From assembly GCA_963709185.1 (NCBI GenBank), contig CAVPVQ010000008.1:1-64000 (forward strand): DNA of 64,000 bases. The letters are read 5' to 3'. Position 1 is the first letter of the stretch. Every line of letters begins with the position of its first letter. The notes under the pieces are model-generated. The model did not search any database, was not told where the DNA came from, and worked only from the letters and a program-made list of their open reading frames with translations. The position numbers and the translations under genes were made by a program. Below are positions 7,098-15,706 of the stretch, one piece after another. The stretch is from Roseiarcus sp963709185 (GTDB lineage: Bacteria; Pseudomonadota; Alphaproteobacteria; Rhizobiales; Beijerinckiaceae).

Positions 7098-8612
7098 CCG
7101 CCCGCAGTAGCGTCTGTCGGACGGTCCCCGCGCCCCAGCGCCGGCTTCTCTGCGGTGTCTCGACGCCGCGGCGTGTTAGTTCGATCGCAACATCGGCGAC
7201 CGTCATCGTCGTCGCCAATTCACGCACCAGTGGGGCAATCTCGGCGGCCCGATCGCGTGCGCGCGCCAACCACGGGTTTGGCGCTCCGGCGGCAGCCTTG
7301 ACTTGAGAGGGGAAGTTCTGCGCGGTGAGTTTCAGAACCTGCGCGACCGCCGTCCGGTTCCAACGACCGCATTTGGACTTGACCTGCTCGCGGTTCAATT
7401 GCTCGGCAATGGCGGCCGCAGACTTTCCAAGCGCTTTAAGTCCCCAAACGCGAGCCGCTGCTCTCATCGCGCGCCGGGCGGGATCGACGGAAGGGACTCG
7501 AAATGATTTGCGATCGCTGGCGCCGCTCGTCTCTGCAGCGCTCTTTGCCGCGAGAAAGAGCACTTGTCGGATGGAACAACGGTTCCAAAGGTTTCCGCGG
7601 GGCGTGCGACTGCCCTTATCGTTGAATTCGCATGCGATCTCGCTCAACGTTTTTCCCTGCGCGTGCAGTTCTGCGATGTCGGGCGCGAGATCACGCGCCC
7701 GTTGAATCGCGCGCGTCCATCGAAAGCGACTGTGCACGCACCCGCTACCTTGAGTCTCGCCGACGATGTGCGCGGTGGCGTGAAGAATTCGGCATATGAC
7801 GGAAGGCTGCCATCGGGCGCCGCGCTGCGTCGCGACGCGCTGGCGGTTCATCTCGTCGGCGATCGACGCCATCGAGAGCCCATCGCGACGCAGGCCCCAT
7901 ATCAGCGGCGCCAGTCCGTCCCAGCATTCGTGAGCCCGCGCCGTGCGGCAATCGAGTCGCGTTGCAGAAACACTCGCGCGCGGCTCGTCGCCCACAATGA
8001 GGCGCAGCAGGCGCCCGACACCTGCGGCGCTCCACGCGCGTTGACGAGGCGTCGGGATGTTCCGTTTGTTGAGTTCGGCCGCGATTTCGACAGGTAGTCT
8101 GCCCTCGTCGAAGAGGGGTCGGACAAGCGGCGCGAGGTCCCGCGCGCGAGCCGCAGCCTTGGCCTTGTTCGTCTCAACGCTCGCGGCCAAGGCAGCGGGG
8201 AGGTCTTTGAAGGACTGCCCCGGACGGGTGAAGACGATGCCGCGGGCCTTCGCTGCCGCCATCGCAGCCTTGGTGCGCTCTGACATGAGCCGTGATTCGT
8301 ATTCCGCAATGGCGGCCAGAACGTGCAAGGTCAATCGGCTTGCATGCGGAAAATCCACCGCCACAAATTCGAGTTCACCGTCCATAAGGTCGGCGATAAG
8401 GGCGACGTTGCGCGCCAACCGATCGAGCCGAGCAATAACAAGGATTGCTCGGCGCATCCTGCACGTGCACAAGGCCTCCGCTAACTGCGGGCGGCCCGTT
8501 CTGACACCGCGCTTGACCTCCGCAAAATCCGCGACGAGCTTGCCAGAGGCCTTTTCGACGTAGCTGCGGACGGGTTCGCGCTGCCCTTCAAGACCAAGGC
8601 CCGACCGGCCCT
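7072..8612 (-). pseudogene. Serine recombinase lacking the catalytic N-terminus, with five tandem HTH modules
   Basis: The open frame begins only at SGLGLEGQREPVRSYVEK (about 8610). The preceding segment that should carry the YxRVSTxxQ nucleophile is absent, and the stop of the terminase gene lies there instead. A TTG at 8472 would give 466 residues. The remaining catalytic domain (VIARLDRLARNVALIADLMD, IAEYESRLMSERTKAAMAAA) is followed by five related modules of about 50 residues, at about 108-158, 178-231, 257-308, 332-383 and 403-457 counted from 8472. Each follows the pattern L...G....IA.E.N.....TP....W....V...L. A protein made from it could bind DNA but not cleave it. It overlaps the next recombinase. 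Confidence 0.7.
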
Positions 8613-8614
8613 AT

Positions 8615-10072
8615 CTAAAGCCAATCCGATCGGAGTCCTCGCCGTGCGTCTTTGATCGCTTGCGGCAAGAACGCGACGATTTGGGTGATGCTGTCGATGA
8701 GGTCGAGTTCCTTGGAGTTTGGAAACGAGACAAGCGCATAGAGAACCTGCTTGAGGAAGGGCGCGCTTTCGGGGAATTTCACCAGACCGTCGTACATGTA
8801 GCTCTGCGCACGTCCGAAACGGTCGATTTTGCCTTCGGTCGTCGCTGCGCTATTGCCGGCCGTGACGACATGCTTGTAGCCGTGATTGCGCAGTTCCTGG
8901 AGCACCCCCAGCCCAACGCCACGATGATCGATTACGATGAGATTGGGCTTGTCGAGTTTGTCCTGCATTTTGATCGCCGCCCTGACATCGGGAAGCTCGA
9001 GCTTCAGCGTGATGACATCGAGGAGGTAGAGGATGCCCCTGCCTTGAGCATCTGGGGCAAGGCCCCATTTCGTGCAGACTGAGGGGTTGCCGGTTAGGGT
9101 CGCACCAATATCCCAACTGTGAGCGAGCGCCTCGAATTTCCCCGGTGGCGTCTGATAGCGGGCGAGGCGATCGATTGAGAACATACCTGAGCCGCCCAGC
9201 ATCGGCCGTTGCTGATATAGTGCGGCGATGGTGTGTCCTGCGAGTTCGCGGTTCAGTCGCTCCCAGTCCATTTCCGTTGCTCGCTTCGGGTTCAGGAATT
9301 CGCCTGGCTGAAGCTCCAAAAGCAGATGGCCGGTTTTCGCTTCTTTGAAGACAAGCCGCTCCTCGGCTTTGAACGGCAATGCGACGATGAAGTAGTCGCC
9401 CTGTTTCTCCAAAGTGTCGCAAATGTCGTCCGGGCCCACTCGATGCATGACGAGGACAAACAGACTCTTCGAATTGTCCTCGAAGCGTGTCATCACCGAA
9501 CTGGACAGCCACGTTCGCAGCTTCTCCTTGGCGCGCTCTGAGAAACCGTCCAACGGCTCCATCGGATCGTCGACGATGATGCTATTGGGGCGAAATCCTG
9601 TGATGTCGCTGCCCACCGCCGTCGCGTAGCGATAGCCACCCTGGCTCGTCGCGAGCCAATGTTCCTCTTTCTTGACTAGGACGGCGCCGGGAAAGATCGC
9701 CCGGTAAGCGGGCGAAAGCATCAAGGTCCTCGTCGCAAGGGAATGCTTGTTGGCCAGATCCTGTCCGTAACTGATGCAGACAAACTTGGTCGTGGGGTCA
9801 ACGCCCAAGCGCCAGGCGACATAGATGATCGACACGATCATCGACTTCAGGGAGCCCGGCGGCAGATTGATAATCACACGAGATTTTCGACCCTTCGCGC
9901 AGCTTATCATCAGGGCAATCATCAAATCGAGATAGGGCGCGTAGTCGAGCGTCTGGCCCGGATTGAGAATCCTGAAGGCGATCTCGAAAAAGGCGCCAAA
10001 ATCCGTCCGCGCCAATGCGTAGATGTCTTCGGGCGATAGGTCCTGGTTCGGCGATGACCCTGGTTCAATCAC
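8615..10072 (-). CDS. terL: Phage terminase large subunit
   Basis: Large terminase (DNA-packaging ATPase and nuclease), 485 residues, a normal length. The ATPase domain has Walker A at about 71-77 (PPGSLKS) and Walker B at about 165-169 (IIVDD). The nuclease domain shows the RNase H-like acidic residues HSWDIGA (D321) and VIDHRGVG (D382). The start is GTG at 10070-10072, 13 bases after the DUF5681 gene. Its stop falls at the exact junction with the truncated recombinase. No portal, capsid or tail genes are visible nearby, so this is a prophage or phage-satellite remnant rather than a complete phage. Confidence 0.88.
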   Translation of the reverse strand: MIEPGSSPNQDLSPEDIYALARTDFGAFFEIAFRILNPGQTLDYAPYLDLMIALMISCAKGRKSRVIINLPPGSLKSMIVSIIYVAWRLGVDPTTKFVCISYGQDLANKHSLATRTLMLSPAYRAIFPGAVLVKKEEHWLATSQGGYRYATAVGSDITGFRPNSIIVDDPMEPLDGFSERAKEKLRTWLSSSVMTRFEDNSKSLFVLVMHRVGPDDICDTLEKQGDYFIVALPFKAEERLVFKEAKTGHLLLELQPGEFLNPKRATEMDWERLNRELAGHTIAALYQQRPMLGGSGMFSIDRLARYQTPPGKFEALAHSWDIGATLTGNPSVCTKWGLAPDAQGRGILYLLDVITLKLELPDVRAAIKMQDKLDKPNLIVIDHRGVGLGVLQELRNHGYKHVVTAGNSAATTEGKIDRFGRAQSYMYDGLVKFPESAPFLKQVLYALVSFPNSKELDLIDSITQIVAFLPQAIKDARRGLRSDWL

Positions 10073-10085
10073 GCCCCCACCTCCG

Positions 10086-10625
10086 TCACTTCGTTGTTTC
10101 GGGATCGTTCGTGGCGAGTCGGCGACCCAGACGCTCGTAAATCCGTCGATAGGCGGCTTCGTCGAGCAAGAGGGGCTCCCTCGACACCAATTGAGTCGGC
10201 CCGACGCCCGGCGCTTGGGCCTCCATTTTCGCCGCGAGCTCGATCGCCTTGAGCGAACCCTTGGCGCCTTCGTGCGCGAGCCGTTGCGACATCATTCTCT
10301 GGAATGTCTGCCGCGTGGGCTTTCCGTCGATCGTAACGACCACTGTCCTGCGCAATTGCCGTCGCACTTCCTCAACCAAACTCGTCGAGCCTTTCGGCCG
10401 ACCCTTCGGGTTTCCGGATTGGCCCGGCTTGAACCGGGTATCGCTTGGAGGACGGCCCCGCCCTACCCCTCTGGATGGCGCATCGCCGCGCTCGTCGGCA
10501 GCCTCGCCCGAAGGCTCGGCAGGCGGGTCGGCAGCCGCGTCCGAAGCATCGGCAGGCGAGTCGGGCCGACTGACTGACGGCGCATCGCGAGAAATGGGCT
10601 CCCCTTTGCGCCTGATGATGATCAT
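10086..10625 (-). CDS. DUF5681 protein, probable terminase partner
   Basis: A 179-residue protein with the DUF5681 signature in RFKPGQSGNPKGRPKGSTSL at about 67-86. An Asp/Ala/Pro-rich N-terminal tail precedes it and a helical C-terminus (SLKAIELAAKMEAQ, EAAYRRIYERLGRRL) follows. DUF5681 proteins are commonly encoded just before large terminase genes in integrated elements; a small-terminase-like role is my inference. Its ATG overlaps the stop of the methylase gene (10622-10625), and the terminase begins 13 bases after its stop, so the genes form one operon. Confidence 0.8.
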   Translation of the reverse strand: MIIIRRKGEPISRDAPSVSRPDSPADASDAAADPPAEPSGEAADERGDAPSRGVGRGRPPSDTRFKPGQSGNPKGRPKGSTSLVEEVRRQLRRTVVVTIDGKPTRQTFQRMMSQRLAHEGAKGSLKAIELAAKMEAQAPGVGPTQLVSREPLLLDEAAYRRIYERLGRRLATNDPETTK

Positions 10626-12234
10626 CGCGACCCTCGATCACCAGAATTTCCGGAGCCACGGATGCGCTTCGCATCATCGGCGATGTCATCGAAGCGTCGG
10701 CCGTCGCCGACGCGAACCGCGGAGCCTCCGGTCAAGGTCTGCCAGCGGCGGATTATGAGGTCGCAGTAGTGGCCGTCGATCTCGATGAGATGCGCGCGCC
10801 GCCCGATCCGCTCGGAGGCGATGAGCGTCGTGCCGCTTCCGCCGAACGGGTCCAGCACAATATCTCCGCGCTTTGAGCAGTCGCGGATCGCGTCGATGAC
10901 CAACGAGACGGGTTTTGGCGTCGGATGGCCGCCGTCGGGACTGCTCACGCCACGGCGCACGCCGCGCACGGCGGGGTACGGCCAGACATTGGACCGATTT
11001 CGTCCGCCCGCGCCGAGCCCAAAGTTGTTGATGTGCTTGGCCGTTCCCGACTTCAAGACGAACACGAGCTCGTGCTGGCTTCGATAGAAGCTGCCCATCC
11101 CGGGGAAGGCTTGACCCAGACACAGACATTCTTGACCTCAAGCGAAGCTTCCTCCGCAGCTGCGAGCACCTCCCGCATATGGCCATGATTCATGAACACA
11201 TGGAGGATCGCTCCGTCCCGCGCGGCCCGCGAGGCTAACCCCAATGCGTGGGCAAGGAACCGAGTGAATCCGTTCGACGACATTTCGCCATGCGCTATCG
11301 CGAACTCCCGAAACGGCTTCGCAGAGACGTGGCCCCGATTGGGAACATTGTAAGGGCTGTCGCAAACGACCTGGACTGCGATTTCGCCGCCGAGAAGACG
11401 CGGGTAGCTCTGCGGATCGAGCGCATCGCCGTGAAGGAGTTTGTGGCGTCCGAGGCCCCACAAATCGCCCGGCTGAGAAATCGCCGGTTTTTCGTCTTGA
11501 AGGACGGGCGCGCGATCATCCGGGTCCTGCGAATATCCTTCCGCGTCGATCTTTGCCTGACGCGGATCGGATTCGGGGCCCATCAACCGGTCCACATAGA
11601 CCGTGTCGAATCCAGTGATTCCCGGGTCGAAATCCAAATCGTTCGTCCATAGTTCCTGGAGTTTCAATGTCAGATTCAACTCGTCCCATGTCGAATGCTC
11701 AGCAAGGCGGTTGTCGGCGAGCGCTAGGGCGGCGCACTCTGGCGCCGAGAGATTCGAAAGCCGCTCGCAAGGCACATGAGTCATGCCCGCTCGCCTGGCG
11801 CCTTCCAAACGCCCGTGCCCGAAGACGATCTGGTTGCTATCGTCAATTCCGATAACGCCATGAAACCCGAATTTCAGGATGGATGCGGCTATGAGTTCAT
11901 ATTGGGCTTCCGAATGTTTGCGTGCGTTGGATGGATCGGGCCTGAGGTCTCCGATCGGCACCCGCTCATTCGCCGATTGTGGAACGGTCGGATGCGGGGT
12001 CGGCGGCAAGCGTGAAGGATCGTATCCGGGATTCGGGCGGGCATGACGGCCTCGATCTGCAACTGGCGCGTCCGGGTCGCCCGCTAGCGCGGTCGTGCGA
12101 CGTGGGCGCGCCCCACTCGCCAGACGAGTGTCGACCTGTCCGGCGTTGGTCGAATTGCGCGTAGGGCGCGACGGCTTGACCGCTCGTTCGCGAGCCTTCG
12201 CCGGCGTGCGTTTGGTTCGCTTGATAATACTCAT
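10622..12234 (-). pseudogene. ParB-like/DNA methyltransferase fusion with one frameshift
   Basis: N-terminal ParB/sulfiredoxin-like domain (RVPIGDLRPDPSNARKHSEA, FGHGRLEGARRAGM) fused to a beta-class N6-adenine/N4-cytosine methylase. Motif IV reads DSPYN instead of the usual DPPYN, and the SAM motif I (DPFGGSGTT) follows near the C-terminus after HPTPKP. A single-base loss near 11093-11098 splits it: the first frame ends after VWVKPSPG, and the continuation MGSFYRSQHELVF is in the next frame. I place the start at the ATG at 12232-12234, which has a strong AGGAGG site; the frame stays open further upstream to an ATG near 12441. It is translationally coupled to the DUF5681 gene. Confidence 0.75.
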
Positions 12235-12492
12235 AGCTCCCTCCTGATAAGCCATACGCGCGAACTGGCGGCGCAGCTCGACGACCCAGGCGCCCGATCT
12301 GGGTTGCAATGTTTGTCCGGCGAGGAATGCGAGATCGCCTGACCTCCGCCCGACACGAGCGATTACGCGCGGGTCGTATGGAGAACCCACGTCGATCCCC
12401 GGCAAGAATTGCGACGTGGACTTTGGGGCTGTCGTAATCATGATGGCCTCGCACTGCATTGAAACGAGGCTAGGACCAGTGGGCTCGCGCAC

Positions 12493-13335
12493 ACAAGCAG
12501 GGTGGGGCCTAACTGTGCAAGTTATTGATTTTGCTTAGGTATTTCACGATAAAAAGCGAAACTTGTCAACGATTCGCTCGCGAGAAGACTTGTCATTTGC
12601 GTACGTTGACAGACGAATGCCCTTGCGAGCCAGATTTCGAAGGTCGCATAGCTCCATCGATGCTTTCGCCAAACCAGCCGATAACCGAGGCGGTTTCAGG
12701 CCCGAACGAATTTCGCCAATGGCGCATCGCAAGCGATTTCGTTTCGAGGCGGACTTATGCGTAGAGGCAGCTTACATTCGTTGGGGGGCCAAGGGTCGCT
12801 CGATGGGTCCACGTTGCGACGCGGTCGAGTGAAGCCATCGTCCGCGCCGGTGAGGATATTTCGACGCGCTCTCAAAGCCGATCGCAACGCGTGCGCTGCT
12901 TTCTGGACGCCGAAACCGGTCCGTCCGTGAACTTTGCACTTGAGTGCACGCATAGCTACGCAGCGGATTGCTGCAGCGAGGTTTCACGTCGTGAGCGGCA
13001 TCAAAATCGAACCAACGTTCGGCCTTTGGGCAAGAGGGATTCAATTGCGGCGCGTGGCAGCTCGCAACACGCTATCGTACGACGCCCAGCTGCCATGGAA
13101 CCCGTTACCGCAAACCTGGAAAACAGACGCGCCGCAAACGACGGATTCAAGCCAATCGAACTCGTTGCAGCGCGCAGTTCCTTCGCCTGTTATTTTACCT
13201 GTTCCTTCCCTGTTACGACCCTGTTCCGAAAACCTTCGTTGAGAAAGCCGTGGCTCGCCAAAGGTCCGTAAAACAAGGGCCACAGGAGCGCCCGACCGAC
13301 TCTGACGGCGTTGGCGCCGTCATTTCCCCTGTTAT
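12493..13335. other. Gene-poor region, 0.84 kb
   Basis: No convincing coding sequence on either strand. The only structure seen is near the right edge: the 11-mer CCTGTTATTTT occurs at 13186-13196 and again at 13328-13338, just before a perfect palindrome. It probably is decayed DNA between the phage-like operon and the recombinase remnant. Confidence 0.5.
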
Positions 13336-13355
13336 TTTCCCTGATATCAGGGAAA
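13336..13355. repeat. Perfect 20-bp palindrome
   Basis: The sequence TTTCCCTGAT is followed directly by its exact reverse complement, ATCAGGGAAA. It overlaps the end of the second CCTGTTATTTT copy and lies about 30 bases before repeat S copy 1. A regulator-binding or recombination site is possible; nothing in the sequence decides. Confidence 0.7.
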
Positions 13356-13383
13356 CTTGATAGCAGAGACCAGTTTGGTGGGA

Positions 13384-13713
13384 CTGCGTCCACCACCAGC
13401 CAGTCGCCCCGGACTGGCGCGACGACGGCGGGTTTGAAAAAACCCGACAGTTCCGCAAGTTGGCGGACCGCGGTCCAGTCTCCCCTGGCGATTGGACGGT
13501 CTCCTGGCTGAATGAGCCTGCCGTTTTGCCAAAAGTTTCTCCGCGCAATATTCGGTTTCCCGGGATGCAGTTTCCGCGCGACGCGTAAGACGAGATTCCT
13601 GCGGAAACCAACGCCCGCATTGAGCCCGCGATAACGGCGATGTTCCGCATGGGAGTCGCGCGTTGAGCGATCAGATGCGAACGGGCGCCGTCAGCCCTAG
13701 CGCCGCCCATTGA
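13384..13713 (-). repeat. Dispersed repeat S, copy 1 (tail of a recombinase locus)
   Basis: About 330 bp closely similar to 41089-41422. It contains the inverted repeat CCAGTC-N6-GACTGG, a block around CTCCCCTGGCGATTGG and a block around CCGGGATGCAGTTTCC. Its upper end is the 3' end of the recombinase remnant at 13671-13880, so the repeat is that gene's tail plus about 290 bases of downstream DNA that moved or was inherited with it. Confidence 0.75.
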
Positions 13714-13880
13714 TCGGACCACGCCATCGGCAGGTCGATCAATCGGGTGAGACCGAAGCCGCGGGGAAGGCGACCTTCGATGGCGGCTTTGACCAGGTCG
13801 GGCGAGAGGAACGCCAGCGACAGCGTCATGCGGATCGACCGCTCGCTTTTGCTCTCCCCAGCGACGATCGATTCGATGGT
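13671..13880 (-). pseudogene. Large serine recombinase, C-terminal fragment
   Basis: About 69 codons resembling the extreme C-terminus of large serine recombinases: SIRMTLSLAFLSPDLVKAAI then EGRLPRGFGLTRL, and a final WSDQWAALGL, which matches the usual ending in which LAFLAPDIVEAI is followed by a Trp/Gln segment. The upstream catalytic and zinc-ribbon domains are absent. The frame is open above 13880 but carries no recombinase similarity there. It is a dead remnant. Confidence 0.65.
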
Positions 13881-13915
13881 ATGTTCCGAGTTGGTCAGTG
13901 CGTTTCGGCTGCGAA

Positions 13916-13957
13916 TACTGACCCCTTTCGGCGTCCAAAGCTGACCCCGGCATGGCC
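13916..13957. repeat. Possible insertion-sequence end with two GGTCAG-type motifs
   Basis: Read on the minus strand it contains GGGGTCAGCTTTGGACGCCG followed by AAAGGGGTCAGTATT, two GGTCAG motifs about 22 bases apart. Repeated motifs of this kind are typical of IS21-type termini. No IS21 genes are present, so at most a solo end remains. Confidence 0.35.
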
Positions 13958-13991
13958 TCGATATTCGAAACTTTAGCAAACGCTTGCGGTA

Positions 13992-14050
13992 CGGCGGACG
14001 GGATCAACCTTGGACGCCGATTGGGGAGTCGGACCCCCGCCGAATCACAG
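13992..14050 (+). repeat. Dispersed repeat T, copy 1
   Basis: 59 bp matching 32631-32689 at 54 of 59 positions by direct comparison; the core is CCTTGGACGCCGATTGGGGA. The second copy lies directly beside the right end of the IS6 element. It does not appear coding. It may be the edge of a former mobile element. Confidence 0.8.
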
Positions 14051-14145
14051 TCGATCACCTGTTCGGGCGAACCGCGGCTGCACCGGCCTGCTTCCCGGAC
14101 ACACGGGATTGCCTCTGCGACGCAATCCCGTGTGTTCGTCTGCCC

Positions 14146-15366
14146 TTATATCGTCGTGAGCTCGAGCCGGAGCGGGCTGCGGAACGTCGAAGACGGCATC
14201 CACGACAAGCTTGCCTCGGCGCGTTCATAGCGTGGCATCGCCTTGTGGAATTCCTCCATCGCGATTTTTGAGGAGAGCCGCGCGATCGAGGCGCCGAGAC
14301 AGGCGTGGACCGAGCCGCCAAATCCGAGATGGCCGCGCGGCTTGCGCGCGAACTGATAGGCGTCGGCATCTGGATATTGCCGGTCGTCGCGGTTGCCCGA
14401 ACCATAGGCGAGGCAGACGAAATCGCCCTCGCGCATCCACTGACCATGCAGCTCCACGTCTTTTGTCAGGCATCGCCGGAAGCGCTGCGCCGAAGTGTTG
14501 TAGCGCAACGACTCTTCGATTGCGTCGGGCAGAACGTCGGGATTGGCGACCACTGCCTCCCGCGCCTCAGGGGTGTCGGCGAGATTGAGTGCGAGCATGG
14601 CGAGGAACCCGTTGAGTGACCCGACCCCGCCCATGATCAGCGTCGTCGTCGTTTGCAACACCTCGCGTTCATCGAGCCGGTCGCCATGAATTTCCGCCAG
14701 AGAAAGCTCCGAAATCAGATCGTTCTGCGGACGAGCGCGGCGCTCCGCGATCACCTTGGCGGCGTAGTCCTCCATCCAGCCATAGGCGGCAATGTGCTCG
14801 GGCCCCTTGGCGCGCGTGGTCGCGTCGGATTGCACCATCAACATTGTCTTCTCGCGCACTGCGGCCTCGTCGCCAATTGGCAGCCCGAGCGTCGCGAAAA
14901 GCACTCGCGCAGTGAATTTCGAGCTGAAGTCGGCGATGAAATCGAAGCGCGCGCGGCCTTTGAGCGTTCCCACGACGTCGCGGGCGATGTCGCGAATTGC
15001 CGGCGTCAGAGAGTCGAGATTGCGCTTCATGAAGGCGTATTGAACGAGCCCGCGGAGCCGGTCGTGACGCGGAGGGTCGGTGGTGCCAAGCGTCGCGCCG
15101 GCGCGGTTGCGCACCTCCGTCATCAGGTTCCCCTCGGCCGATGAATAGGTCCGCCAATCATTGAGCGCGGCGACGATGTCGGCGAAGCGCGACAGGACCC
15201 AGGTGTTGGCCTCGTCGCTCCAAAAGCAGGGAAAATCATCGCGCAGCCGCCGGTAGGCGGGGAAAGGATCGGCGTCGATCGCCGGCGAATAAGGATCGAA
15301 TCGAAACATCGAGCCTACCTGACGCCCCGAGCTTCCCGTCCAGCGTCGTGGCTCGTGGTCGAACAT
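14146..15366 (-). CDS. Cytochrome P450
   Basis: Soluble bacterial P450 of up to 406 residues. Seen motifs: DPPRHDRLRGLV in the C-helix region, the ExxR motif E285-R288 (EESLRY) and the heme-binding loop FGGSVHACLG with the axial thiolate C356. The I-helix is unusual: LIMGGVGSLNGFL (about 243-255) replaces the usual A/G-G-x-D/E-T, so the acid-alcohol pair that helps deliver protons to bound oxygen is missing. Start: ATG at 15366, or the Met at about residue 20 (MFRFDPYSP). It stands alone on the minus strand; no ferredoxin or reductase gene is beside it, so partner and substrate are unknown. Confidence 0.92.
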   Translation of the reverse strand: MFDHEPRRWTGSSGRQVGSMFRFDPYSPAIDADPFPAYRRLRDDFPCFWSDEANTWVLSRFADIVAALNDWRTYSSAEGNLMTEVRNRAGATLGTTDPPRHDRLRGLVQYAFMKRNLDSLTPAIRDIARDVVGTLKGRARFDFIADFSSKFTARVLFATLGLPIGDEAAVREKTMLMVQSDATTRAKGPEHIAAYGWMEDYAAKVIAERRARPQNDLISELSLAEIHGDRLDEREVLQTTTTLIMGGVGSLNGFLAMLALNLADTPEAREAVVANPDVLPDAIEESLRYNTSAQRFRRCLTKDVELHGQWMREGDFVCLAYGSGNRDDRQYPDADAYQFARKPRGHLGFGGSVHACLGASIARLSSKIAMEEFHKAMPRYERAEASLSWMPSSTFRSPLRLELTTI

Positions 15367-15706
15367 ACGAACATACTCCGTTTTAACCTACCCGCCAGTT
15401 GGACGGCCAATCAAAGCCGAGTCCCCGACTGTTTCGCGCCGGCAGCGAACCTTAATTGCTCGCCCGACGGCCGCGGGTTTGCGGAGCTTCCCAAAGCGCG
15501 CGGAAGCCACGCGGAAATATGAGTGCGTCGAAGTCTCCTGGGTCAAATCCCTCGCAATTGCCGTCGGAGGTCATGGCATTGACGACCAGGGGCGTTGCTC
15601 CTTAACTGATTTTTCGATTGCACCAGCCACGTAGCGAAACGGGGAATGGTCAGCAGCTCGACGGCGGCGTCAAGCGTGGTCAGAATCCAGGTCGAGGAAG
15701 TCCACG
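15367..15706. other. Intergenic region between divergent genes
   Basis: 340 bases between the divergent P450 and sensor-kinase genes. It should contain both promoters, but I can assign no clear -35/-10 pair, operator or RNA gene in it. Confidence 0.5.

Noticed and set aside
12235..12441. In-frame extension of the methylase gene (MITTAPKSTSQFLPGIDVGS...)
   Set aside because: It might be a separate small gene or an N-terminal extension, but the strong ribosome site at 12234 marks a better start; not annotated separately.
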